Shown: one piece after another, positions 1-5,170 of the stretch | How the letters are laid out: each line of letters opens with the position of its first letter | How positions within the stretch are numbered: the first letter of the stretch is position 1 | Origin: JAULUH01 sp032111745 | GTDB taxonomy: Bacteria; Chloroflexota; Anaerolineae; JAAEKA01 | DNA: 6,267 nucleotides | Reading direction: 5' to 3' | NCBI GenBank assembly: GCA_032111745.1 | Contig: JAULUH010000467.1 | Coordinates: 1-6,267, forward strand | Notes under the pieces: model-generated | What the model saw: the letters and a program-made list of their open reading frames with translations, nothing else | What the model was told of the DNA's origin: nothing | Database searches by the model: none | Made by a program: the position numbers and the translations under genes

Positions 1-1
1 C

Positions 2-607
2 TATCGCCTGGCGCCCGGCGAGTACGAGCGCATCCTAGATGCCTATGACGTGGTCATCTTCAGCGACGTGGAGGCCAAGAACTTCCAGCTCGAGCCCAGC
101 TTCTTCGACCGCAAGCGCTTCGGCACCGAGGTGCTGACCTTCCCGGACCGCGTGCGTCTGACCGTGGACGCGGTGCGGGCCGGCAAACACATGATGTTTC
201 TCGGCGGGTGGCTATCCTTCACCGGCGAGATGGGCAAGGGCGGCTGGAACCGCACGCGGCTGCGGGAGATCCTGCCGGTAAGCTGCCTGGACTACGAGGA
301 CCTGGTGGAGAGCACCGAGGGCTTCACGGCCACCGTGACCGGGACCGGGGATGCCGCCTTTGCCGGGATCGACTTCGGCACTTTTCCGCCCATCCTGGGC
401 TACAACCAGGTGCGGCCGCGCGAGGGCTGCGACGTCTTGTTGGCCGTGCGGGAGACGGGAGACCCGCTGGTGGCGGCGGGGCAGTTCGGGGAGGGACGGG
501 TGCTGGCTTACCTTTCTGACCCTGCTCCGCACTGGGGCTGCAATTTCGTGTTCTGGGATCGTTACCCGGCCTTCTGGATCCGTTGCCTGAACTGGCTGCT
601 CCGCTAG
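2..607 (+). CDS. GATase1-like domain protein (PF07090 type), 5'-truncated
   Basis: The open frame runs in from the left edge and gives 201 visible residues ending at TAG 605-607; the true start lies outside the window. The segment around YDVVIFSDVEAKNF (37-78), then VRAGKHMMFLGGWLSFTGEMGKGGW (174-248) and the following LREILPV resemble the 'putative glutamine amidotransferase' family PF07090, whose members are usually about 250 aa, so perhaps the first 50 residues are missing. The family has the flavodoxin-like class I glutamine amidotransferase fold. The strand-turn-helix where such enzymes carry the nucleophile Cys reads LGGWLSF (Trp at 209-211), so amidotransferase activity is not supported. 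The C-terminal part (GEGRVLAYLSDPAPHWG, then FVFWDRYPAFWIRCLNWLL) fits the family's conserved end. There is no signal peptide in the visible part. It is probably co-transcribed with the cyanophycinase-like gene 15 nt downstream. Family assignment is fairly sure, biochemical role unknown. Confidence 0.8.
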   Translation, partial: YRLAPGEYERILDAYDVVIFSDVEAKNFQLEPSFFDRKRFGTEVLTFPDRVRLTVDAVRAGKHMMFLGGWLSFTGEMGKGGWNRTRLREILPVSCLDYEDLVESTEGFTATVTGTGDAAFAGIDFGTFPPILGYNQVRPREGCDVLLAVRETGDPLVAAGQFGEGRVLAYLSDPAPHWGCNFVFWDRYPAFWIRCLNWLLR

Positions 608-622
608 TCGAAAGCAGGTATC

Positions 623-1459
623 ATGTCTCCTTCACCAGTGCCCCAGGGCTATGTGCGAGGCCCGATCTTCTTCGACGGTGGCGCCGACTACAGCCTCTAC
701 GACGACTACGCCCGCAACGCCTTCTGGAACCTGGCCGGGGGCTACGGCGCGCGCATCGTGGTGTTGACCGCCAACGAGGATGCCTCGGACGCGGACTACG
801 GCTACACCAGGGCCTTCACCAGGCTCGAGGCGGCCAGCGCCCAGCTGATCGTGGTGGGCAACCGGGCGGCAGGACGGGCACCAGAGGTGTTGCAGGCCAT
901 CCAGGACAGCACCGGCGTGTTTCTCTCCGGTGGCCATCCGCTTCGCTGGTCGACGCGCATCGGGGGCACGCCGCTGGCGACGGCCATCCGCCGGGCCAAT
1001 GCCGTGGGCAAGACCGTGGGGGCGGTGGGTGGGTCCGCCGCATTTCTCGGCAACCATGTGCTGGTCTATGGGACTGGCTATCCACACCTGGCGCCGGGCC
1101 TGGGCCTGAGCAATCGGATCGTGGTGGCGGGGCACTTCGAGGTCGAGGTGCACGGCGAACTGCTGCGCATGGCCGTCGCCACTAACCCCTACCTGGTGGG
1201 CATTGGACTGCCCGAGGCTGCGGCCGTTATCCGCCGGGCGGACTCGACACTGGAGGTTGTCGGCCTGGCCGACGTGACTGTGGTCGATGGGCAGGAGATG
1301 GCGGCCACCAACCTGGCAGAGTGGCAGCCGGGCCAGGCCTTCGAGGCACCCGGCCTGCGCATGTTCACGGTGCCTGCGGCGCACCGATTCGACCTGGAGA
1401 CCCGCCAGGTGCTGCCGCCGGAGGTAGACTTGCCACCGCCGGTGCGATATGCCCTGTAG
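623..1459 (+). CDS. Cyanophycinase-like protein (S51 / class I GATase-like fold), active site altered
   Basis: This 278-aa protein has the layout of cyanophycinases, which are serine hydrolases that release beta-Asp-Arg dipeptides from the storage polymer cyanophycin. It opens with GPIFFDGGADYSLYDDYA (residues 13-30), then LAGGYGARIVVLTA (37-50), GVFLSGGHPLRWSTRIGGTPL (98-118), the elbow VGAVGGSAAFLG (132-143), AGHFEVEVHGELLRMA (169-184) and VGIGLPEAAA (192-201). In true cyanophycinases the corresponding places read GGDQ, GTSAGA (nucleophile Ser) and a basic HFSQR-type stretch. Here they are GGHP, AVGGSA and HFEVE. The position of the catalytic Ser is therefore Gly136, with a Ser two residues later (Ser138), and cyanophycin hydrolysis is doubtful. 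No signal peptide is visible, so a cytoplasmic location is expected. The start ATG at 623 has only a short AGG (616-618) four bases upstream. It follows the GATase1-like gene by 15 nt and likely shares its mRNA. No cyanophycin synthetase is visible nearby. Confidence 0.8.
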   Translation: MSPSPVPQGYVRGPIFFDGGADYSLYDDYARNAFWNLAGGYGARIVVLTANEDASDADYGYTRAFTRLEAASAQLIVVGNRAAGRAPEVLQAIQDSTGVFLSGGHPLRWSTRIGGTPLATAIRRANAVGKTVGAVGGSAAFLGNHVLVYGTGYPHLAPGLGLSNRIVVAGHFEVEVHGELLRMAVATNPYLVGIGLPEAAAVIRRADSTLEVVGLADVTVVDGQEMAATNLAEWQPGQAFEAPGLRMFTVPAAHRFDLETRQVLPPEVDLPPPVRYAL

Positions 1460-1482
1460 GTGCCACCCCATCCCGTCCCTAC

Positions 1483-1511
1483 TTGGCGTCAGATGGTTTT
1501 TCGGCTACAAT
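1483..1511 (+). promoter_or_regulatory. Promoter of the small membrane-protein operon
   Basis: A -35 box TTGGCG (1483-1488) and a -10 box TACAAT (1506-1511) are separated by exactly 17 bp, close to the housekeeping sigma consensus. Transcription should start near 1518, leaving a leader of about 30 nt before the ATG at 1548. The site lies in the 88-bp gap after the cyanophycinase-like gene, so the membrane-protein pair is probably a separate unit. No clear terminator for the upstream genes is seen in this gap. Confidence 0.65.
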
Positions 1512-1535
1512 CGTGACAGTGTCGACGCTACGTAG

Positions 1536-1540
1536 AAGGA
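1536..1540 (+). promoter_or_regulatory. Shine-Dalgarno that decides the start at 1548
   Basis: AAGGA lies 7 nt before the ATG at 1548 and only 3 nt before an out-of-frame ATG at 1544. The spacing favours 1548, which opens a frame with a membrane helix. The frame from 1544 encodes an implausible His/Gly/Pro-rich protein. Confidence 0.6.
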
Positions 1541-1547
1541 CCCATGT

Positions 1548-1901
1548 ATGAGCCTCGGAACCTGGGCCGATGTCGCCCTCCTGTTCATTGCCCTGGAAAC
1601 ACTGGTGGTGGTGGCGATACCCCTGGTGATCTTTGCCCTTCTGGCCCGGGGCATGATGCTGGCCAACCAGAAGATACGCGAGGTCATGCCCACGTTGCAG
1701 CTGTATGCCCAGCAGATGGCAGACGGCACCGAGCAGATCAGCGAGCGCATCACGGATCCCCTCATCGAGGCCCATGCCCAAGCCGCGCGCTGGGAAGGCC
1801 GTTGGACGCGCCTCAGGCAGGCGATCCGTCGCGACTCAGCCGCGGATGCGGCCGCGGATTTTGCCGCAACTGCGCAACCCTGGACTAACAATGATCTATA
1901 A
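1548..1901 (+). CDS. Small single-pass membrane protein with cytoplasmic helical tail
   Basis: This 117-aa protein is not a family I recognise. Residues 9-33 (VALLFIALETLVVVAIPLVI at the core) form one long hydrophobic helix, followed by Arg34, which suggests the C-terminus is in the cytoplasm. Residues about 38-80 are rich in Gln, Glu and Ala with hydrophobics at helical spacing and could form an amphipathic or coiled helix. Residues 79-95 are basic and Trp/Arg-rich (RWEGRWTRLRQAIRR), and the Ala/Asp-rich end (97-117) looks disordered. A Glu (residue 17) lies inside the membrane segment, which is unusual and may matter for helix pairing. It has its own promoter and a good ribosome site, and is followed after 16 nt by a second small membrane protein. 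The pair probably acts together, but nothing in the sequence shows the function. Confidence 0.75.
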   Translation: MSLGTWADVALLFIALETLVVVAIPLVIFALLARGMMLANQKIREVMPTLQLYAQQMADGTEQISERITDPLIEAHAQAARWEGRWTRLRQAIRRDSAADAAADFAATAQPWTNNDL

Positions 1902-1917
1902 GGAAGGATAGGCTAGC

Positions 1918-2121
1918 ATGACACAGAACCAGACCGTGCGCGGCATTGTGTTTGGCGCCATGGCCGGGGCCGTTCTCGGTGCCATCATCGGCTGGGTATA
2001 CACCGCCACCGCCGAAGAGGCACCGCAGGAGGTTCACCTGCGCCCCTTTGACTTTCTGACCCTGGGCGCAGCCATGTTCTCTATCGCGCGCCAGGTGGGC
2101 GAGCTATCGCAACACGCCTGA
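1918..2121 (+). CDS. Small membrane protein with five-glycine zipper
   Basis: This 67-aa protein is read from ATG 1918, with a strong purine-rich ribosome site GGAAGGA (1902-1908) 9 nt upstream that begins just at the stop of the preceding gene. Residues 9-29 form a transmembrane helix in which glycines fall at 9, 13, 17, 21 and 25, a perfect GxxxG series that places all five on one helix face. In known glycine zippers this packing drives close helix-helix association, so a homo-oligomer or pairing with the upstream membrane protein is likely (inference). A charged stretch (EEAPQEVHLRP, 33-43) follows, then a second moderately hydrophobic segment (residues 44-58, FDFLTLGAAMFSIAR) that may be peripheral or a second pass. 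The family is not recognised. It sits in an apparent two-gene operon and is followed by a terminator-like hairpin. Confidence 0.75.
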   Translation: MTQNQTVRGIVFGAMAGAVLGAIIGWVYTATAEEAPQEVHLRPFDFLTLGAAMFSIARQVGELSQHA

Positions 2122-2164
2122 GAACGATGTGGCCGGGGATATCCCTCGCCTGGGATCGACACGA

Positions 2165-2202
2165 ACGGTGGCCTGTGCCTGGTGATGGGTCGCCGTTTTT
2201 TT
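2165..2202 (+). terminator. Probable rho-independent terminator of the membrane-protein operon
   Basis: ACGGTGGC (2165-2172) can pair along its whole length with GTCGCCGT (2189-2196), using two G-U pairs, across a 16-nt loop. The stem runs straight into a seven-T run (2196-2202). The site is 43 nt after the stop of the 67-aa gene and just before the next promoter. The large loop and wobble pairs make it only moderately convincing. Confidence 0.45.
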
Positions 2203-2221
2203 GTCGCGACGCGTCATGAAC

Positions 2222-2250
2222 TTGTGTGATCCCCTGGCTGCGGCTATAAT
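2222..2250 (+). promoter_or_regulatory. Promoter of the oxidoreductase-thiolase operon
   Basis: A perfect -10 box TATAAT (2245-2250) lies 17 bp after a -35 box TTGTGT (2222-2227). Transcription should start near 2257, giving a leader of about 85 nt. The leader is GC-rich and includes a self-complementary GCCGC/GCGGC stretch (2298-2309). I see no recognisable riboswitch or operator. An 8-bp palindrome GTCGCGAC (2203-2210) sits just upstream of the -35 and could be a protein site, but this is weak. Confidence 0.7.
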
Positions 2251-2326
2251 GACCTGAGTTATCCCGTCCCTGGTCAGCTCAGCCACGCCTCGCCGTCGCC
2301 GCTGGCGGCCCTGTTCAGCACCAACC

Positions 2327-2334
2327 AAGGAGGG
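2327..2334 (+). promoter_or_regulatory. Strong Shine-Dalgarno supporting a GTG start
   Basis: AAGGAGGG ends six bases before GTG 2341, with optimal spacing. It decides the unusual GTG start of the oxidoreductase, whose dinucleotide-binding fold begins about nine residues later, as expected for the family. Confidence 0.75.
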
Positions 2335-2340
2335 TTTATC

Positions 2341-3705
2341 GTGACAGCAACGGAGCAAGCCCAGCCCTATGTAGCGGTCGTCGGAGCCGGTCCCGCCGGC
2401 CTCTACGCTGCCAAGTATCTGGCCGACAACGGCGCGCGGGTGGCCCTGCTTAACCGTGACATCAAGCCTGGGGGGCTCGCCGAGTACGGCATCTACTACG
2501 ACAAATATAAGATGAAGGAGGGGCTGCGCCGGCAATTCCGGCAGATCCTGGAGATGCCAGCCATCGACTACTATGGCAATGTGACCGTGGGCGAGCAGGG
2601 CGACCTGAGCCTGGACGATCTGCGCCAACTCGGCTTCCAGGCCATCCTGGTCGCCGTGGGCGCGCAGGCCACCAAGTGGCTGGGACTGCCCGGCGAGGAG
2701 TTGTTGGGGGTCTACCACGCCAAGGACCTGGTGTATCACTACAACAGGCTGCCGCCCTACAGCCAGCAGCAGTTCCACATCGGCCGGCGGGCCGCACTGA
2801 TCGGCGTGGGCAACGTGATGATGGACATCGCCCACTGGATGGTGCATGACCTCAAGATCGACGAAGTGGTGGCGGTGGCGCGGCGGGGGCCGGCCGAGGT
2901 CAAGTTCACCAAGAAAGAGATGGAAACCGTCGCCGCCAACCTCGACGTGGCGGCGCTGAACGCGGAGCTGGCGCGCGTGGAGCCGCTGATGCACTCCCTG
3001 GGCCAGAGCCCCGAGGAGGCGCGCGAGTTCATCCTGTCGGCCGAGAAGAACGCCTTGCCCAGGGAGTCCGACACCCGCTTCTACTTCGACTTCCTGTCCT
3101 CGCCCAGCCGCATCCTGGGCGATCAGCAGGGACGGGCGTGCGGCCTACTGGTGGAGGATACGACCCTGCTGCCTAGCAACGGGGACACCAAGGCCAGGGG
3201 CCTGGGCACCTTCCGGGAGCTGGACGTCGACACGGTGGTTTTCTGCATCGGCGACCGGGTCGACGAGGAATTTGGCCTGCCGGTGCAATGGAATGAGTTT
3301 GTGAAGAGCCCGGAACCGCGCTTCCCTGTGGACAACACATCCTACGAGGCGTTTGATCCGAACACGGGCCAGGCTATTCCGGACGTGTTCGTAGCCGGTT
3401 GGGCCCGCAAGGCCAGCGAGGGCCTGGTGGGCGTTGCCCGCAAGGATGGCATCCAGGGCGCGCAGGCGGTGATCCAATACCTGGGCAGCCGGTCGTCGTT
3501 GCCCGCGGTCGCTAGCCTGGTGCAGGAGACGCGGGATCGTATGGCGCGGCTGCCCCATCTGGTGGTGACCAAGGCCGACCTGCAGCGCCTGGAAGCGGCG
3601 GAACGGACGGAAGCGGAGCGGCTGCACCAGGAGTTCTTCAAGTACGACTCCAACGAGGCAATGCTGGCGGCAATTCAGCCGGCACTGCCAGAGCCTGTGG
3701 CCTGA
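2341..3705 (+). CDS. FAD-dependent NADP oxidoreductase, adrenodoxin reductase / FprA-like
   Basis: This 454-aa flavoprotein fits the length and motif order of adrenodoxin-reductase/FprA-type ferredoxin-NADP reductases, which move electrons between NADPH and a small iron-sulfur protein through FAD. The FAD-binding Rossmann turn is GAGPAG (residues 15-20). A second Rossmann turn GVGNVMMD (155-162) matches the family's GxGNVxxD, and RRGP (181-184) supplies the arginines expected to hold the NADPH 2'-phosphate. The FAD-closing region is VFVAGWARKASEGLVGVARKDG (349-370), like the family's GW...G(V/I)G. There are only two cysteines (267, 302) and no CxxC, so it is neither a thioredoxin-reductase-type nor an iron-sulfur GltD-type enzyme. 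Residues 384-454 form a charged helical tail. It is the first gene after a good promoter, with a thiolase 34 nt downstream. The physiological electron partner is not encoded here. Family is confident; direction of electron flow and partner unknown. Confidence 0.85.
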   Translation: MTATEQAQPYVAVVGAGPAGLYAAKYLADNGARVALLNRDIKPGGLAEYGIYYDKYKMKEGLRRQFRQILEMPAIDYYGNVTVGEQGDLSLDDLRQLGFQAILVAVGAQATKWLGLPGEELLGVYHAKDLVYHYNRLPPYSQQQFHIGRRAALIGVGNVMMDIAHWMVHDLKIDEVVAVARRGPAEVKFTKKEMETVAANLDVAALNAELARVEPLMHSLGQSPEEAREFILSAEKNALPRESDTRFYFDFLSSPSRILGDQQGRACGLLVEDTTLLPSNGDTKARGLGTFRELDVDTVVFCIGDRVDEEFGLPVQWNEFVKSPEPRFPVDNTSYEAFDPNTGQAIPDVFVAGWARKASEGLVGVARKDGIQGAQAVIQYLGSRSSLPAVASLVQETRDRMARLPHLVVTKADLQRLEAAERTEAERLHQEFFKYDSNEAMLAAIQPALPEPVA

Positions 3706-3739
3706 AGCCACCACTCCGATCGGCAAGGACAAAGCCCTT

Positions 3740-4936
3740 ATGAAAAACGACGAGATCGTCATCCTCGGCGGTTCACGGACGCCGTTCGGTAAATTCGGCG
3801 GTGCGTTCCGCGACATCACCGCCACCCAGCTGGGCGTGGCTGCAGCCAAGGGCGCTCTGGATACGACCGGGGTGCAGCCCGACCAGATCGACCATGTGGT
3901 GTTTGGCAACGTCATCCAGTCCAGCCGGGATGCGGCCTACCTGGCGCGGCATGTGGGGCTGTACGCCGGTGTGCCCGAGCACGTCCCCGGCCTCACCCTT
4001 AACCGCCTGTGCGGCTCCGGCTTCGAGGCCATCATTGAAGGCGCGCGCATGATCAAGTGTGGCGAAGCGCAGATGGTGCTGTCCGGCGGCACGGAGAACA
4101 TGAGCCAGGCCCCTCTGGTGGCCCGCAACGTGCGTTGGGGTACCGGCCTGGGCGAGGGCATCACGTTGGAGGACTCCCTGTGGCAGGGCCTGACCGACAG
4201 CTATAACGACATGCCCATGGCCATCACGGCCGAGAACCTGGCCCAGCAGTACCAGGTCAGCCGGGAGGAGCAGGACCGGATGGCGCTGCACAGCCAGCAG
4301 CGTGCGGCCGCCGCGTGGCAAGAGGGCCGGTTGGCCGAGGAAGTGGTGGCGGCAGAAGGGCGCGATGGCCGCGGCAAGCCGGTGACCGTGACCCAGGATG
4401 AGCACCTGCGGCCGGAGACGACCATGGAGGGGCTGGCCAAGCTGCCGGCCAGGTTCATCCCCAAGAACGGCACGGTGACCGCGGGCAATGCCAGCGGCAT
4501 CGTGGACGGCGCGGCGGCCGTGGTGGTGGCATCGGCCGCACGGGCGGAGGCGTTGGGCTTGAAGCCCCTGGCCCGCCTGGTCAGCTGGGGCATCGCCGGA
4601 GTCAACCCGGACGTCATGGGCATCGGCCCGGCCCCGGCCACTCGCATTGCCCTGGAACGCGCCGGGCTGTCCATGGCCGATATCGGCCTGTTCGAGGTGA
4701 ACGAGGCCTTTGCCGCCCAGTGCCTGGCGGTGGCCAAGGACCTGACCATGGACACGGGTATTCTCAACGTCAACGGCGGCGCCATCGCCATCGGGCATCC
4801 CCTGGGCGCCACCGGCACGCGGCTGGTGCTGACCCTGATCAAGGAGATGCAGCGGCGCCAGGTACGCTACGGCAGTGCGTCCATGTGCATTGGCGGCGGC
4901 ATGGGCTCAGCCGGCATCTTCGAGCTGATCGCCTGA
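3740..4936 (+). CDS. Acetyl-CoA C-acetyltransferase (acetoacetyl-CoA thiolase)
   Basis: This 398-aa protein is full length for the family (about 390-400). It condenses two acetyl-CoA to acetoacetyl-CoA or does the reverse thiolysis, in the cytoplasm, typically as a homotetramer. The nucleophile Cys91 is in LNRLCGSGFEA, NEAF is at 321-324, the catalytic His353 is in IAIGHPLGATGTR, and the second catalytic Cys383 is in CIGGGMG. TAGNASGIVDGAAA (247-260) and VMGIGPAPATR (292-302) match PhaA/AtoB-type biosynthetic thiolases, including the pocket Met (Met293). The His-Met pair near the pocket in the Zoogloea-type enzyme (YHMGTTAEN) reads MPMAITAEN here (Pro159-Met160), so chain-length preference is less certain. 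ATG 3740 has AAGGA (3725-3729) 10 nt upstream. The 34-nt gap from the reductase gene lacks a promoter or terminator, so the two are probably co-transcribed. A large hairpin follows the stop. Confidence 0.93.
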   Translation: MKNDEIVILGGSRTPFGKFGGAFRDITATQLGVAAAKGALDTTGVQPDQIDHVVFGNVIQSSRDAAYLARHVGLYAGVPEHVPGLTLNRLCGSGFEAIIEGARMIKCGEAQMVLSGGTENMSQAPLVARNVRWGTGLGEGITLEDSLWQGLTDSYNDMPMAITAENLAQQYQVSREEQDRMALHSQQRAAAAWQEGRLAEEVVAAEGRDGRGKPVTVTQDEHLRPETTMEGLAKLPARFIPKNGTVTAGNASGIVDGAAAVVVASAARAEALGLKPLARLVSWGIAGVNPDVMGIGPAPATRIALERAGLSMADIGLFEVNEAFAAQCLAVAKDLTMDTGILNVNGGAIAIGHPLGATGTRLVLTLIKEMQRRQVRYGSASMCIGGGMGSAGIFELIA

Positions 4937-4942
4937 GCACAG

Positions 4943-4999
4943 GGCACCCCAATTCAATAGAGACGGCCCGGTGGGCCGTCTCTATTGAATTGGGGTGCC
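4943..4999. repeat. Perfect 27-bp inverted repeat (hairpin), possible terminator or palindromic element
   Basis: GGCACCCCAATTCAATAGAG and the next seven bases (left arm 4943-4969) are perfectly complementary to 4973-4999, with a three-base loop GGT. It begins six bases after the thiolase stop codon. The 3' flank has only three T's (5000-5002), so it is not a textbook rho-independent terminator, although such a stable RNA hairpin would likely stop or protect the thiolase mRNA in either direction. The inner stem contains TAGAGACG/CGTCTCTA, shared with the palindromes at 6066-6095 and 6113-6142, suggesting a family of dispersed palindromes. No flanking target duplication was seen. Confidence 0.85.
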
Positions 5000-5170
5000 T
5001 TTGGATCTGGTTGGCCAGGGTGAAGCTCCCATATACCGAACCCTTTCCCAAAGAAACGGTTAATGGGACTATGGGAGGGCGCGACCAATGGGGCGGCACG
5101 GTGTTTATGTCTTCAATCACCCCATCAAGCCACGGGACGGCCGGCCAGCGGCGGTTCCCAGAGGAGCAGC
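5000..5170. other. Intergenic region upstream of the enoyl reductase
   Basis: About 170 bases between the hairpin and the reductase start. The reductase frame stays open back to about 5063, but that stretch would encode an unconserved Gly/Ser/Gln-rich tail and is not likely translated. A poor promoter candidate is TTGGCC (5011-5016) with TATACC (5032-5037), but its spacing is only 15 bp. No convincing operator, riboswitch or small gene was found, so whether the reductase has its own promoter is unresolved. Confidence 0.4.
5161..5166 (+). promoter_or_regulatory. Shine-Dalgarno deciding the enoyl reductase start at 5171
   Basis: GAGGAG lies four bases before ATG 5171 and is the only good ribosome site near any in-frame start. 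The alternative ATG 5063 would add 36 residues before the SDR fold and lacks a comparable site. The spacing is slightly tight. Confidence 0.65.

Noticed and set aside
632..1471. Long antisense frame opposite the cyanophycinase-like gene
   Set aside because: It is a His/Gln/Arg-rich product typical of the complement of a GC-rich gene, with no recognisable domain, while the + strand frame has family motifs.
1456..1482. GTAGG/CCTAC inverted repeat as a terminator of the cyanophycinase-like gene
   Set aside because: The stem is only five base pairs over a 17-nt loop, overlaps the stop codon, and has no T run directly after it.
2136..2145. GGGATATCCC palindrome as an operator
   Set aside because: A single ten-base palindrome more than 75 bp upstream of the -35, with no second copy in the window; chance occurrence is plausible.
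2104..2994. Antisense frame across the promoter and first half of the oxidoreductase
   Set aside because: It covers a clear promoter and a conserved Rossmann domain on the + strand; its His/Val/Leu-rich translation shows no domain.
3773..4798. 341-aa antisense frame opposite the thiolase
   Set aside because: It is the complement of a highly conserved thiolase and has the His/Gly/Arg-rich composition of a shadow frame.
5063..5170. N-terminal extension of the enoyl reductase by 36 residues from ATG 5063
   Set aside because: No good ribosome site precedes it, the encoded stretch is low-complexity and unlike any SDR N-terminus, and GAGGAG sits directly before ATG 5171.
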